The notes: generated by a model from the sequence alone, not told the origin. A DNA stretch of 64,000 bases from DAIOEK01 sp963721445 (GCA_963721445.1 CAVRIZ010000005.1:1922001-1986000), one strand, 5' to 3'. Shown: positions 1-10,307, counted from the stretch's first letter. Numbers and translations are program-made.

Positions 1-1053
1 TGATCCTCGAAGGAAAACTTTCTCCCCAGGACCTGATCGATCCAAACTCCCCGCAGAATCTAATTCCAGTGTCCATCACTGAAAACCAACCTAAAGACCT
101 GACAAAATTCACCTGTCCAAAATGTGGTGGAAGAATGGTTTACTCGCCAGATGGAATTTCACTCGTTTGCGAATATTGTGAAGTCCGGGAAAGACAACGA
201 AGAGTATTACCATCGATCGAACAGGACTTTCTTTTATCTCTATCCACAATCAAAGGACATACCCAACCGGTCGGACAGGTTTCCATCCAATGCCAACAAT
301 GTGGTGCTGTTTTTCTACTGGCGAAAAAGATCATCTCGATGAGCTGCCCTTACTGTAATAACGTGTATGTTCTCGAACAATCCGAGACACGGTCACAAAC
401 GGTTCCTTCTGCGATATTTCCGGCACATGGTATCGCGTGATGCCGCGATAGCCCTCATAGATCGTTGGTGCGAACAAGCGAAGGTGATTTCTTCGAATGG
501 TCTAGCATCCATTCGTGGAGTTTATCTTCCTATCTGGTGGTTTTCGATGGGCGGGGTTCTTCATTACCGTTATCAAATATCCCGGAAAAACAGGCTGTCT
601 CAAACAATAAATGAAACAAAGCCTATCTTGCGAGATAACCTGTGTGTTACGGCTTGCAACCATCATCAGATGGAAGTGAAACAGATCATCGATGAACTGG
701 ATTTTCAGGAGATGGCGGAATATCGTCCTGAGTACCTTGCGGATTGGTATGCAGAAACTTACCAGATTACGGTTTCAGATGCTTCCCTTGTAGCGCGACA
801 GATTTGTCTTGAGCTTGAAAAGCAGACAGTCAGACAATCCATCCCGTCAGACGCGGACGATTTGACCTTTGATACCCATGAAATGGTGGTTGATTCCTAT
901 CAATTGTGTCTGGTTCCAGTCTGGATGGGTGAATATGGGACTTCAGGGGTGCAAAAACCTGTAGTGATTAATGCGATATCGGGTGAAATTCTGGTCAACA
1001 GCGATAAGCCTCGCTCCATTTGGGAGAGGTTGATAGAGTGGGAAAATGAATAG
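1..1053 (+). CDS. Zinc-ribbon protein, 5'-partial, one frameshift
   Basis: The reading frame is open from base 3, so the start lies left of the window; a GTG at 69 is only an internal candidate. Two Cys-x2-Cys pairs, CPKC/CEYC near 117-180 and CQQC/CPYC near 291-357, form rubredoxin-like zinc ribbons. A second half of about 200 aa (to 1053) has no motif I recognise. The first frame ends at 440, while the conserved continuation (SRDAAIALIDRW) is in the +1 frame from about 425, consistent with one extra base near 420-435. Bacterial proteins that pair N-terminal zinc ribbons with such a C-terminal domain exist but are uncharacterised. Function unknown. Confidence 0.6.
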
Positions 1054-1077
1054 ATCGAATACTTGGGCTTGAGGCTG

Positions 1078-2242
1078 TTAGCCGTAACTCTTCGCAGTTA
1101 GGCAATGAATATAGTAAACCACACCTGCAGCGACATGAGGTAAGTATCCCACTGCCAACGCAATCCATTCATGCCATGTCCATTCCGGTTTTTTCCACAT
1201 ATAACGCAGTAATGTTGCAAATAGGATAAATAACGTGATCTGGGCGCTCCACCGAAAGTTGCCATCATTGAACCGATTCCCGGTTTCTGCAAAAAGATAC
1301 ATTTGGATAACACCGAGTAAGAAGGCAAACCAGGCCAGACGGTTTTCCACTAGACCAAATGCGTTCCTTCTGAATATTACGATAACCACAAGGGGAAAAG
1401 CGATGGATAGTAGAAATTTCCATCCCAGAAAGGATGAAAATGCGGATTCGACAGCCAGAGGAAGGAAGGCGATCCCACTGCTGGTATCATTCTGAAGGTA
1501 GGTGTACAGGTATTGAATAGCCAGCAAAAGAATACCGGGAATCAATGAGTCCGATAACTAACAGCGGAGCGTTCCACTTCACTTTTTTAGTCATTTGTCT
1601 GAAAATGAACAATCCAACCACGGGCAGCAAACAAAGCGTAAAACTTGGTTTGAGCAACGTAGCTAGAATGGTTAACACGCACGCAATAGCTGTGTGAACT
1701 GGAGAACGAAGTTCATTTTTTAATCCACTGGCCGCATAGAATAGCATGAGAAGGGCGAAAGGTTTAAGCAGAATAATTGTTGGGTTGTGATAATTGGCTA
1801 AACCAATATAACCAAAATAGTACAGACCATCCATTGGTTGGAACAACATAATAGGCGCGACTATTGGAAGGGTGATCGACAATACCGCCCGAAATATCTC
1901 TGAAAAGCGGGAAGTACGTTTTCCCAACCAGAAATAAAAAATAAGTGAACAGGCAATTTGACTCAACGTGACTATGACAATGCTGCTGTGATCTGCATCG
2001 AGCATACTTCGTGAGATCCAAATGGAAAAACCAATCAATAATTGATACAGCGGGTGAGCCAGTATATGCGACGGAATTTTCTCTCCCCGAAGTAATTGAA
2101 CGGCATATTGATTATGCCTGCTGAAATCACTATTTACTGGATTCAAAATTCGAAAGTTGAAGATCGTAAAGGTAAAAAGGGCAACAATGGCTGTAACCAG
2201 AATGATGGAGAGAAGATTATTCTTTTGCAGCCAAAGTTTCAT
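1078..2242 (-). CDS. Polytopic membrane protein, unknown function, one frameshift
   Basis: Translates as two overlapping pieces, 2242-1487 (N-terminal, 251 aa) and 1545-1078 (C-terminal, 155 aa), which together give about 388 aa with roughly ten hydrophobic helices. The first helix follows a short Lys-rich start (MKLWLQKNNLL). The first loop after helix 1 has a polar stretch (NSDFSRHNQYAVQLLRG), as seen in GT-C-type glycosyltransferases and O-antigen-polymerase-like proteins, but I see no decisive catalytic motif. The frames meet near 1540-1548 and fit one extra base. It follows the photolyase gene on the same strand, behind a terminator. Confidence 0.55.
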
Positions 2243-2280
2243 GTTCTGATCGTCCAGTTGTGCAGTCTTGAATTTTCGCG

Positions 2281-2317
2281 TGGATAATAAAAATATGACA
2301 GATTATCCTGTCATATT
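2281..2317 (-). terminator. Rho-independent terminator after photolyase
   Basis: A perfect 10-bp inverted repeat (2292-2301 with 2308-2317, 6-nt loop) is followed on the minus strand by a T-rich run (ATTTTTATT). It lies 39 bp past the photolyase stop and before the start of the 1078-2242 gene. Confidence 0.65.
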
Positions 2318-2355
2318 ATAGCTGTTTACGGTATAGGGAAACCAACTCCATTGGG

Positions 2356-3777
2356 TCAGGGGCAACCTTCGGGAATGGCGCGTGGAGATCCCGTCGAGTA
2401 GGCAGCCAGAGTGCGTGACTTTACCGTTGCGTGATCCACGATTGGGAGTGGATACTGTTGACCAATTCGAATACCGGCAGTCTTCTGCACTGTATCTGGC
2501 ATCAGCCAGGGTTTGTGTATGTATTCAGTTGGAATCCCGGCCAGCTCGGGGATCCATTTCCGGACGTAATCACCATGGGGATCAAACTTTTCTCCTTGCA
2601 ATACGGGGTTGAAAATCCGGAAATATGGTGCTGCATCAGTTCCTACTCCGCTGGTCCATTGCCACCCGCCATTATTGGTAGCCGGATCACCGTCGATCAG
2701 GTTCTTCATGAACCAGGCTTCCCCATCCTGCCAATTAATTAATAAATCTTTTACCAGAAAAGAAGCAGTGATCATCCTTGCGCGGTTATGCATCCATCCG
2801 GTTGCCTTCAATTGACGCATTCCTGCATCAACAACGGGATATCCTGTCATTCCGTTCTGCCAGGATTGTAGGTCTTCAGGCGCATCCCTCCAGCAAATAT
2901 TCCGTAAATCCTTGCGAAAGCTCGCTTTTAATACCTCCGGGAAAAAATGTAAGATGGATATATAAAACTCACGCCAGATAAGTTCATTCAACCAGGTTTC
3001 AGCGCTGGCGCGAGTATCATTATTCGGGGCGTTCTGAATTGCCGACAATGCTCTTTGGGCAATGTACTGGGGGGAGACCAAACCGAAACGTACATAAGGT
3101 GATAATCTGGAAGTACCATCCAGATCCAACCTGTCACGGTTCTCGGAGTATTGGTACACTTTTTCTTTGATAAAACCCTCAAGCCGGGATAATGCCGCCT
3201 TCTCTGAGGCAGGAAAATCAGCTTTCTCCTGGTAGGGTGGTATCGCCTCGCTGGCTAATTGGGTGACCGGTGGCGCAGGGATCATTTGGGCGGATGGTGG
3301 TGTGGCACTGCCATGAGGTAGAGGTAATGCCTTCCACGCCCGGCTGAATGGGGTGAAGATGGTATATGGACAACCTGTATTCTTGACCACCATGCCGGGA
3401 GGAAATACGGTCAATCCGTGGATCAACCAGACTGGAAGCTCCCTGGCAATTCTGAGATCGCGCTGCCTGGAGTATGGTGTGTAATCAGCTTCGGCAAAGA
3501 TCGCATCAGCCTTTATCTCTGCGGTAACTGATTTAAGAACATCCAGCGGATCGCCCGATTTTATCCAAAGACGACTGCCTATCATTTTTAATTCCAGATC
3601 CAGGTGAGACAGCGCATCAAACAGAAAAGATAATCTCCCCTCTGCTTTTTTTGCCAGAAGGATTGGATCAAATATGTATAATGGGAGGATGCTCGAAGAA
3701 TTGGCGATTGCTTCCTGCAATGCTGGATTCTGTTGTAGACGAATATCCCGACGTATCCACCAAATGGTCACATTCAT
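2356..3777 (-). CDS. phrB: Deoxyribodipyrimidine (CPD) photolyase
   Basis: Repairs UV-induced cyclobutane pyrimidine dimers with light energy and a reduced FAD cofactor. The 473 aa are full length for class I photolyases. The N-terminal antenna-binding domain starts with VTIWWIRRDIRL (residues 3-14). The FAD-binding domain shows TSRLSPYVRFGLVSP (222-236), ELIWREFY (265-272), the MHNRARM segment (329-335) and DGDPATNNGGWQW (362-374), all diagnostic of the family. The start has a GGGAGA ribosome-binding site upstream. The upstream gene on the same strand is 87 bp away. A cryptochrome-DASH identity is less likely because the C-terminal half matches classical bacterial PhrB. Confidence 0.93.
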   Translation of the reverse strand: MNVTIWWIRRDIRLQQNPALQEAIANSSSILPLYIFDPILLAKKAEGRLSFLFDALSHLDLELKMIGSRLWIKSGDPLDVLKSVTAEIKADAIFAEADYTPYSRQRDLRIARELPVWLIHGLTVFPPGMVVKNTGCPYTIFTPFSRAWKALPLPHGSATPPSAQMIPAPPVTQLASEAIPPYQEKADFPASEKAALSRLEGFIKEKVYQYSENRDRLDLDGTSRLSPYVRFGLVSPQYIAQRALSAIQNAPNNDTRASAETWLNELIWREFYISILHFFPEVLKASFRKDLRNICWRDAPEDLQSWQNGMTGYPVVDAGMRQLKATGWMHNRARMITASFLVKDLLINWQDGEAWFMKNLIDGDPATNNGGWQWTSGVGTDAAPYFRIFNPVLQGEKFDPHGDYVRKWIPELAGIPTEYIHKPWLMPDTVQKTAGIRIGQQYPLPIVDHATVKSRTLAAYSTGSPRAIPEGCP

Positions 3778-3864
3778 TGTTTGTTCTCCCTTATTATTGT
3801 CAACGATGGGATCGATTCAGGCAAAGAGCGGTATAAGGATATTGAATTAACTGGAGGAGATAAC

Positions 3865-4884
3865 TCAATAGGCTTGATCTGTATGGTAAATATTATAGAG
3901 AGCTGAACCAGTTTGGTAACGCCTCAGATTTTCTATGAACAATTCAATAGAACGATATGTATACAAAAGACTATTGCCAGCGATATGGGGTGTAATAATA
4001 ACGTTTGGCATAGCCCAGAAGGGGTGATCGGGTGGAAGAGGTTCCTGCGCAAAGACATCCAACGCGGCGCCAGCTATTTTCTTTTCATTTAATGCCGTAA
4101 CAAGAGAAGCTTCCTCAATAATTTCCCCGCGGGAAGCGTTGATCAGGTAGGCGCTTGATTTACAAGATGCCAGTTCCTCGGCACCTATGAGATGTCTGGT
4201 TTCGTTCGTAAGGGGGATGGTTACGACAATGAAATCACATTCCTTAAACATGGATTTGATGGCTTCTACAGGATATAGGCGAGAAAAATAGTCTCCATTT
4301 GGGTCACCGATTCCATCAGGAGAATAATCCTTGTCTTCCGGGTGGAGTACATCGCGCTTGGTTGCCAATATCCGAACACCAAAAGGTTGAAGGACGCGTG
4401 CGACTTGACGCCCGATACTCCCATAACCAACTAATCCAACGGTACTATCCCTCAATTCTTGCGGACGATAAAGCTCCCACCTTTTTTGAGGCCAGGTATG
4501 GTCCTTCTGATTCTGCATTATGATCGGCATTCGATGACCGAGTGCCAGCAGCATCAGAACGATGTATTCTGCCACCTGGCTGGCGGAAGAGCCGCTTTGG
4601 GTGGTTACTACAATTCCCTCCTTCTGGAGAAGGGGGTGGTCTGCTGCGAAATCAATGCCAGCATAATGGAACTGGATCCATTTTAAATTTGGTACAAGCT
4701 CCGGAGATGGTAGCACTCGTTCTGTGTAAAGAATCTCAGCTCGTTCCCACATTTCGGAAGGGATTTCTTCTACTTGCCTGCCTGGTTGGATACGCAGTTT
4801 AATATTTGAAGCTGACTTATTGATCAGATTGATTTCATTTTCTTCCAATGGCATTGTGAATAGTATCTCAATTGTTCGACTCAT
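3865..4884 (-). CDS. D-isomer-specific 2-hydroxyacid dehydrogenase
   Basis: An NAD(P)-dependent oxidoreductase interconverting a D-2-hydroxyacid and its 2-oxoacid. The 339 aa show the Rossmann motif GYGSIG (153-158) and the catalytic triad of the family: Arg252 in NASRGE, Glu281 in QEPLP and His300 in TPHIAG. The N-terminal substrate-binding half contains YAGIDF (74-79). An insertion of about 30 aa after the dinucleotide motif (PEDKDYSPDGIGDPNGDYF) is longer than in compact members such as glyoxylate reductase. The substrate cannot be told from sequence; nearby genes give no pathway clue. Confidence 0.85.
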   Translation of the reverse strand: MSRTIEILFTMPLEENEINLINKSASNIKLRIQPGRQVEEIPSEMWERAEILYTERVLPSPELVPNLKWIQFHYAGIDFAADHPLLQKEGIVVTTQSGSSASQVAEYIVLMLLALGHRMPIIMQNQKDHTWPQKRWELYRPQELRDSTVGLVGYGSIGRQVARVLQPFGVRILATKRDVLHPEDKDYSPDGIGDPNGDYFSRLYPVEAIKSMFKECDFIVVTIPLTNETRHLIGAEELASCKSSAYLINASRGEIIEEASLVTALNEKKIAGAALDVFAQEPLPPDHPFWAMPNVIITPHIAGNSLLYTYRSIELFIENLRRYQTGSALYNIYHTDQAY

Positions 4885-4982
4885 CGGATTTTCCCTGGCG
4901 TATTTAATATATTCCCATGAAGTGGAGTGAATTTTATCGTTAATGACCCGCTGCGCGTAAAAAGTTGACCATTTTATATAAG

Positions 4983-5001
4983 CTTACAGTAACCTTACAG
5001 T
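4983..5001 (+). promoter_or_regulatory. Direct repeat, possible response-regulator site
   Basis: The octamer CTTACAGT occurs twice (4983-4990 and 4994-5001) with an 11-bp period, the spacing typical of OmpR/PhoB-type tandem half-sites. It lies about 100 bp before the start of the secreted protease gene. No regulator of that class is seen nearby, so the assignment is tentative. Confidence 0.3.
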
Positions 5002-5102
5002 GGCAATAATTGCCTTCCTATCTTAACCCCAGACTGGTACTATGGTTGGGTGGAAAGCAGATCCAATATTCTGCAATCTTTTTCTTATTGGTGAGATATG
5101 GT

Positions 5103-8100
5103 ATGAATCCAAATAAAAGATTCGCAATTAGGAAGATTAGTAGCCTGTTAGTCATCTGCTTCTTTTTGATTCTTCCTGTAATTTCGAGTTATACATCGAT
5201 CGTAAATGCCCAACTATTGGATGATGGTACATCAACCCCAACCTTTGAGGTAGTAAACAACCCACTGGAAACACAACCGTTCGTACCGGCGGAAAATATA
5301 ACCACGATTCCAGGTATAGTAACGCAGACCACCGAACCGGTTCCTTTCGCGACAGAAACATCGTCTCCTTTGGTCGAAGCCACAGCTACCATAGCACCAG
5401 ATTCTACAGAACTAATCCCGTTAATATTTGCGACCCCTACTCCAGATCCATCCTCTACGGCGACCCCTTCCCCCACTTCCACTGCTGGCCTTCTACCCGG
5501 TGAAGTAAAGTGGACCATTGAAATGGATATTCCCATCACCAGTCGTGAATTGAGGGATATCGGAGGTGTTAACGCAGGCGAACTTCTACTTGAAAACACA
5601 TTGAAAAGAGAAATTATTGATGGAGACGTCGCCACGGATGTGGAACCTATGGGTGTGTCAACTACATCCGCAACGTATAGGATCACTTTGTCAGGTACTG
5701 GGGGGGTGGATCAATTTCGACGGACGATATTTGTAGACCTACAGAATCAATATAACCTACTGGGTGGTGCGATCGTTCTCACTATCTCTGGGCATATATC
5801 CACCGGGCAGGTTATTCCTGTGGTTTTGGAATCCAATTTATCTACTGGTTATTTCTGGGATTTGGTATCTTATGATCCTGCAATACTTGCCAGGGAAGGC
5901 AAACCTGTCTTTGAACCAAAAGCTGGCGGCATCGGTGTTCCGTCTCGTGAATTAATTTACTTGCGTGGATTAACCGACGGAGATACTGAGATTACGATCC
6001 GATATCGACAGCCGTTTGATCGCGCAGAAAGTCCTACCCGCTGGATTTCTATTACAGCAAGCGATTTTCCGGCTGAAATAGACCTCACCAATCCGACCAC
6101 TGAATCAATGCAAGGACCATCCTCACCTGTGTTGGGCAGTGAAGAAGGAACGATTTTAGATGGGCAGCCTCTTATTAGTCTGCCGGCATCCTTTGATTGG
6201 GCATCTCAGGGGAAAGTTACCTCAGTTCGAAATCAAGGCGCCTGTGGGTCCTGCTGGGCGTTTGGCACGGTGGGTGTGATGGAAGCCGCAATCAAAATCC
6301 AATCCGGGCAGGATGTCGATTTATCCGAGCAATTCCTGGTCAGCTGCAATAACAGTAATTGGTCCTGCAACGGCGGTTGGTGGGCGCATGATTACCATAC
6401 CAACCGACTGTCAAACAGCCAGTCGATCGTGGGCGCGGTGTTGGAAAGTGATATGCCGTATACTGCCACTGATGGGACCTGCCGGTTGATCTCGAATCAT
6501 CCTTATAAATTAGCCAGTTGGTATTCGGTTTCAGGGTATCCGCTGCCTAGTGTTGATGCGATCAAAAATGCAATTTCCAGCTACGGTCCGGTGGCATCAG
6601 CAGTCTGTGTGGGAAATGGATTCAGCTCGTACAGGGGAGGTGTATTTTCAACCAACGAAACATCTGCGTGTAATGGGGGTGTCAACCATGCAGTTGTTCT
6701 CACCGGGTGGGATGACACCACTCAGACGTGGGTCCTACGCAATTCTTGGGGGACAAGTTGGGGTGAATCGGGTTATATGCGGATTAAATGGGGTACATCC
6801 AATATCGGGTACGCTGCCAATTACGTAGTGTATACCGGCAGTTCCAATTCAGTTCCAACGTCCGGACCAACAGAGACTCCAACACCCGTTCCGCTGGCTC
6901 CCGAGAATGATGATTTTTCTACACCCACAATACTCCAATCCGGGTTGAGTCCTTTATCATTTTCAATGAATACCAGTAACGCCACGTCCGCGCCGGATGA
7001 TCCTTATTTTCCCTGCACGGTCAGCAAAGGATCAAAATCAGTCTGGTTTTCATATTCTCCTTCCACTGATGGTGAAGCTACCATTTCCACGGTCGGGAGT
7101 GGATTTGATACTATCCTTGGAGTCTGGCAGGGAAATCGGGGGAGTTTAACGAATGTTGCCTGCAACGATGATGCGGGTGGGACAACTTCCCAGGTAGCTT
7201 TTACGATAGTTGGAGGTCAGAAGTATCTGATCGAGGTTGCAGGGTACTACAGCACTTCTTCAGGTGATCTGCAATTAAACCTTGCTTTTCAAAGTAATGT
7301 GACCAATACTCCCACAAATACAGCCTCACCGACTTCCACAACGACTCCTACACCCACCCCTACGTTTACTCCTTCCAGAACGCCTACCAGAACTTCTACT
7401 TTTACACCGACAAAAACGGCAACTAAAACAAAGGCACCGACCTTAACACCTACCTCTACCTCTACCATCATACCCGTGGGTCCGGGCACTTTTGATGATA
7501 AGAGTCCCCGAATTCAATATGTTGGGTGGAAGTATCAATCAGTCAGGTCTAATAGTGGTAGATCTGAGCATTATTCTCAGGTGATTGGAAATACAGCCAG
7601 GATGCGTTTCACAGGAGTTGGTATTACGATACTGACCCGCAATAATGTTACGCATGGCATATTATCTGTAAATATTGATGGTGTGGATGTAGGGATGATC
7701 GATGAATATTCTCCGAGCCTGAAATATAAACAAAATTGGTCTGTCTCCGGTTTGGAAAACACGATGCATGAGTTAACCATTACCCATGCAACCGGTGTAT
7801 TTGTTTCATTGGATGCAGTAATTGTCCTTGCACCACCGACTCCGACACCAACAGCGACTAGCTCGCGAACTCCAACGGTCACACCAACTCCTGTCAGCTT
7901 TGGGCTGTACGATGATAACGACAAACGAATTCAATATACATCCTGGATATATAAATCTACCGCAGGAACGATCAAAAGCACCTCCCATTATTCAGCGAAA
8001 ATTGGTAATACCGCCACTCTATATTTCCAGGGAAGTGGCTTAACCATCGCTTATCGAATGAAGAATACCTTTGGTAACCTGGAAGTATGGCTGGATGATG

Positions 8101-8252
8101 AACTTATGACCACTATTGATCAGTTTGCTTCCGCGGAGACAAAACAGGTCCAGACATCGATTCTAGGATTAAGCCCAGGCTCTCATCGGCTCTCCCTACG
8201 GCATGCCAGCGGTACTTATGTCGATTTAGATGCCATCACGGTTCTACAATAA
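5103..8252 (+). CDS. Secreted papain-like (C1A) protease with chagasin-like domain and C-terminal binding domains
   Basis: I take the ATG at 5103 (preceded by GGTGAG) because it starts a typical signal peptide (NPNKRFAIRK then a hydrophobic core, cleavage near VNA-Q); an in-frame ATG at 5010 would add 31 poorly fitting residues. In numbering from 5103: Thr/Pro linker about 95-130; a chagasin-like inhibitor I42 domain about 220-320 with NLSTGYFW, a Gly-rich loop (GGIG) and RQPFDR; a C1A protease about 360-580 with oxyanion Gln378, nucleophile Cys384 (CGSCWAFG), His529 and Asn547 (LRNSWG); a PPC-like beta domain about 600-720; a long Thr/Pro linker; then two repeats of about 115 aa that resemble each other (RIQYVGWKY / RIQYTSWIY; SLDAVIVL / DLDAITVL) and look like carbohydrate-binding modules. 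Chagasins inhibit C1A proteases, so here the domain probably acts as a built-in inhibitor (inference). Confidence 0.85.
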   Translation: MNPNKRFAIRKISSLLVICFFLILPVISSYTSIVNAQLLDDGTSTPTFEVVNNPLETQPFVPAENITTIPGIVTQTTEPVPFATETSSPLVEATATIAPDSTELIPLIFATPTPDPSSTATPSPTSTAGLLPGEVKWTIEMDIPITSRELRDIGGVNAGELLLENTLKREIIDGDVATDVEPMGVSTTSATYRITLSGTGGVDQFRRTIFVDLQNQYNLLGGAIVLTISGHISTGQVIPVVLESNLSTGYFWDLVSYDPAILAREGKPVFEPKAGGIGVPSRELIYLRGLTDGDTEITIRYRQPFDRAESPTRWISITASDFPAEIDLTNPTTESMQGPSSPVLGSEEGTILDGQPLISLPASFDWASQGKVTSVRNQGACGSCWAFGTVGVMEAAIKIQSGQDVDLSEQFLVSCNNSNWSCNGGWWAHDYHTNRLSNSQSIVGAVLESDMPYTATDGTCRLISNHPYKLASWYSVSGYPLPSVDAIKNAISSYGPVASAVCVGNGFSSYRGGVFSTNETSACNGGVNHAVVLTGWDDTTQTWVLRNSWGTSWGESGYMRIKWGTSNIGYAANYVVYTGSSNSVPTSGPTETPTPVPLAPENDDFSTPTILQSGLSPLSFSMNTSNATSAPDDPYFPCTVSKGSKSVWFSYSPSTDGEATISTVGSGFDTILGVWQGNRGSLTNVACNDDAGGTTSQVAFTIVGGQKYLIEVAGYYSTSSGDLQLNLAFQSNVTNTPTNTASPTSTTTPTPTPTFTPSRTPTRTSTFTPTKTATKTKAPTLTPTSTSTIIPVGPGTFDDKSPRIQYVGWKYQSVRSNSGRSEHYSQVIGNTARMRFTGVGITILTRNNVTHGILSVNIDGVDVGMIDEYSPSLKYKQNWSVSGLENTMHELTITHATGVFVSLDAVIVLAPPTPTPTATSSRTPTVTPTPVSFGLYDDNDKRIQYTSWIYKSTAGTIKSTSHYSAKIGNTATLYFQGSGLTIAYRMKNTFGNLEVWLDDELMTTIDQFASAETKQVQTSILGLSPGSHRLSLRHASGTYVDLDAITVLQ

Positions 8253-8265
8253 ATAGATGTGAATG

Positions 8266-8306
8266 GCAGCCATCCTCCAGCATTGCTGGAGGATGGCTGC
8301 TATTTA
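8266..8306 (+). terminator. Terminator after the secreted protease gene
   Basis: A perfect 15-bp inverted repeat (8266-8280 with 8286-8300, loop CATTG) followed by TATTTA. The T-tract is weak but the stem is very stable and starts 14 bp after the stop codon. Confidence 0.65.
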
Positions 8307-8357
8307 CTCTGCAGGGTAAATTTCGGGTAGAATTGACCTGACTGGATAAGCACACGT

Positions 8358-10307
8358 ATGATATCTACCTCACAGAATAAACTACATATGTTATATAGAG
8401 AAAATACGAAAGCAGTTGGATATGTCCTATCCGTCCTGCTGTTGTTAATTGGCGGATGGATTTTTTATACCATCACCCATACGATCCCAGGTCGCGGCAT
8501 CGGAGATATTTATCGGTTCTTTGTCCGCGAGAATAGTATTTTGCTTATCACTGTGACGGGCAGCCTCTTTTTGCTTTATCTGATCCCAGGCAATGCAGGT
8601 AGATCACTCCGATGGCTGTGGATCATCATCATATTCGCGGTTTATCTTCAAGGAGAGTGGTTAATTCGCCGGACCGGATTCTTTCAGCTTTATGGGATCC
8701 AACCCTGGGTGGATGCGACTGAATATTACGCGAACACCCAACGCTTACTCATGGGATTTGCTTCACAGGGAACGACCAATGCCCGCCCGTTGTTTTCTGC
8801 ATTTTTTTCCATCTTATTGTGGATCTCTCGCCTTGATATGGTGGAAGCACTGACAATGATGGTATTTCTGGTCGCAGTTGCGTACTACCTGTTCGGTGAG
8901 GCATTAAAAGGGTATCTGGGACCGATCACTGCTGCATTGACCACCGGTATGACCTTTATGTTTTATCGCAATTACCTGGGCGCTATTACCTCAGAAAGTT
9001 TGGGTTTGATTATTGGCATGGGGGGATGGGTGGTTTTATTTTGGGGGGCAGCCCATAAAACTTTGTTGCGGTTCTGCATTGGTCTATTTCTGGTTACATT
9101 CGCACTGATTGCGCGCGCGGGGCCATTCATCGTACTGCCGGCCATTGTATTGGTGGGAGTTTATCTTTTTCGAAATCGAAAGATATTTATTAAATATATC
9201 CTGGCAACCATTGCTTCGATCGTTGCTGGTTTTGGCATCAACTCACTTCTATTGAATATATACTCTGCAGGAAAGAGTGTAGCTTTCACCAGTTATATCT
9301 ATTCCCTTTATGGAATGGCGGCAGGTGGAAAGACATGGGGTTATATCAAAACTGCGCATCCGGATGTTTTCTTTGGCATGGTTGAACCAGCGAGAACCCA
9401 AAAGATCATCGATCTCACCTGGGAGCTGATTAAATCAAATCCATGGGATCTCATTCGGAGTATGCTCTCCCAATATTACTTCTTTGTAGCCAAGCTGAAT
9501 ACCAGCGTGTTCTCATACCTGTTCGCTCGAATTGATTGGTATAACACCGCGATCCTGATTGTCCTTTATACTCTGTCGATCATTAGCATCATTCTCTTGA
9601 TCAAAAATCACAGGTCGTCCACAAGCATACTTCTGTTGGCAATTCTTGTTGGGGTATTACTCTCAGTGCCACTGGTTCCACCCCAGGATGAATCGGATAT
9701 GCGCCCATACGCGGTGGTTGTTCCCATCCTAAATATCATCCCCGCGATTTCTTTGGAGTGGCTGTTCAGCCGCTTGAGGTGGTTTAAAAAATCGGATTCT
9801 CTGCCGGTAACAGGGACAATAACCGGAACAAAACCGCTGGTATCATCCCCTCTTCCGGCCCTATTTTCCGGTATTACACTAATCGCGCTGTTAACCGTTC
9901 CCATTATTCTTCATAAATATCCCATAACAAAAACATCCGCTACCATTGATTGTCCCAATGGATCGAGTCCATTCGTCTGGTATCATCTCCCCAACAATGC
10001 CACTCACATCCTGACAGAATTGGATTGGAATGGGAAGAATTGGCTGACCATACGGCAGGCTGACCGCTTGAAACATGATCTTTTATATAAAGGGATCCTT
10101 CTGTTTGACGAATTTGATCGTGAGGTCGCATTTTCGCAATCCGTTAATTACCTTGATAACCGTTCTGTCTGGTTAGTGGGAGATGCCGATATCTACAAAG
10201 CTGGAAAAGGATTTTATGGAGGATGTGGCTCGTATGTTGACGACCCATCCTGGTGGGGATTTAACTATTTTCGGCTTGAAAGCTCACGTTTTCTGGGGCA
10301 GGAATAA
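8358..10307 (+). CDS. Large polytopic membrane protein, glycosyltransferase-like
   Basis: 649 aa with about eleven predicted membrane helices and a final soluble tail of about 140 aa (from about 510) rich in aromatic residues. After the second or third helix there is a loop with WVDATEYYANTQRLL, which places an acidic pair where GT-C glycosyltransferases (dolichol/polyprenyl-phosphate sugar users) have their catalytic Asp; this similarity is weak. A function in cell-envelope glycosylation is suggested by the two genes downstream on the opposite strand (10345-13658), which belong to sugar-transfer families. No Shine-Dalgarno sequence is obvious at 8358; an ATG at 8388 is possible. Confidence 0.55.
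   Translation: MISTSQNKLHMLYRENTKAVGYVLSVLLLLIGGWIFYTITHTIPGRGIGDIYRFFVRENSILLITVTGSLFLLYLIPGNAGRSLRWLWIIIIFAVYLQGEWLIRRTGFFQLYGIQPWVDATEYYANTQRLLMGFASQGTTNARPLFSAFFSILLWISRLDMVEALTMMVFLVAVAYYLFGEALKGYLGPITAALTTGMTFMFYRNYLGAITSESLGLIIGMGGWVVLFWGAAHKTLLRFCIGLFLVTFALIARAGPFIVLPAIVLVGVYLFRNRKIFIKYILATIASIVAGFGINSLLLNIYSAGKSVAFTSYIYSLYGMAAGGKTWGYIKTAHPDVFFGMVEPARTQKIIDLTWELIKSNPWDLIRSMLSQYYFFVAKLNTSVFSYLFARIDWYNTAILIVLYTLSIISIILLIKNHRSSTSILLLAILVGVLLSVPLVPPQDESDMRPYAVVVPILNIIPAISLEWLFSRLRWFKKSDSLPVTGTITGTKPLVSSPLPALFSGITLIALLTVPIILHKYPITKTSATIDCPNGSSPFVWYHLPNNATHILTELDWNGKNWLTIRQADRLKHDLLYKGILLFDEFDREVAFSQSVNYLDNRSVWLVGDADIYKAGKGFYGGCGSYVDDPSWWGFNYFRLESSRFLGQE

Noticed and set aside
5189..5686. 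165-aa minus-strand frame opposite the protease N-terminus
   Set aside because: Val/Gly/Ser-rich product mirrors the Thr/Pro linker codons on the other strand; no start signal.
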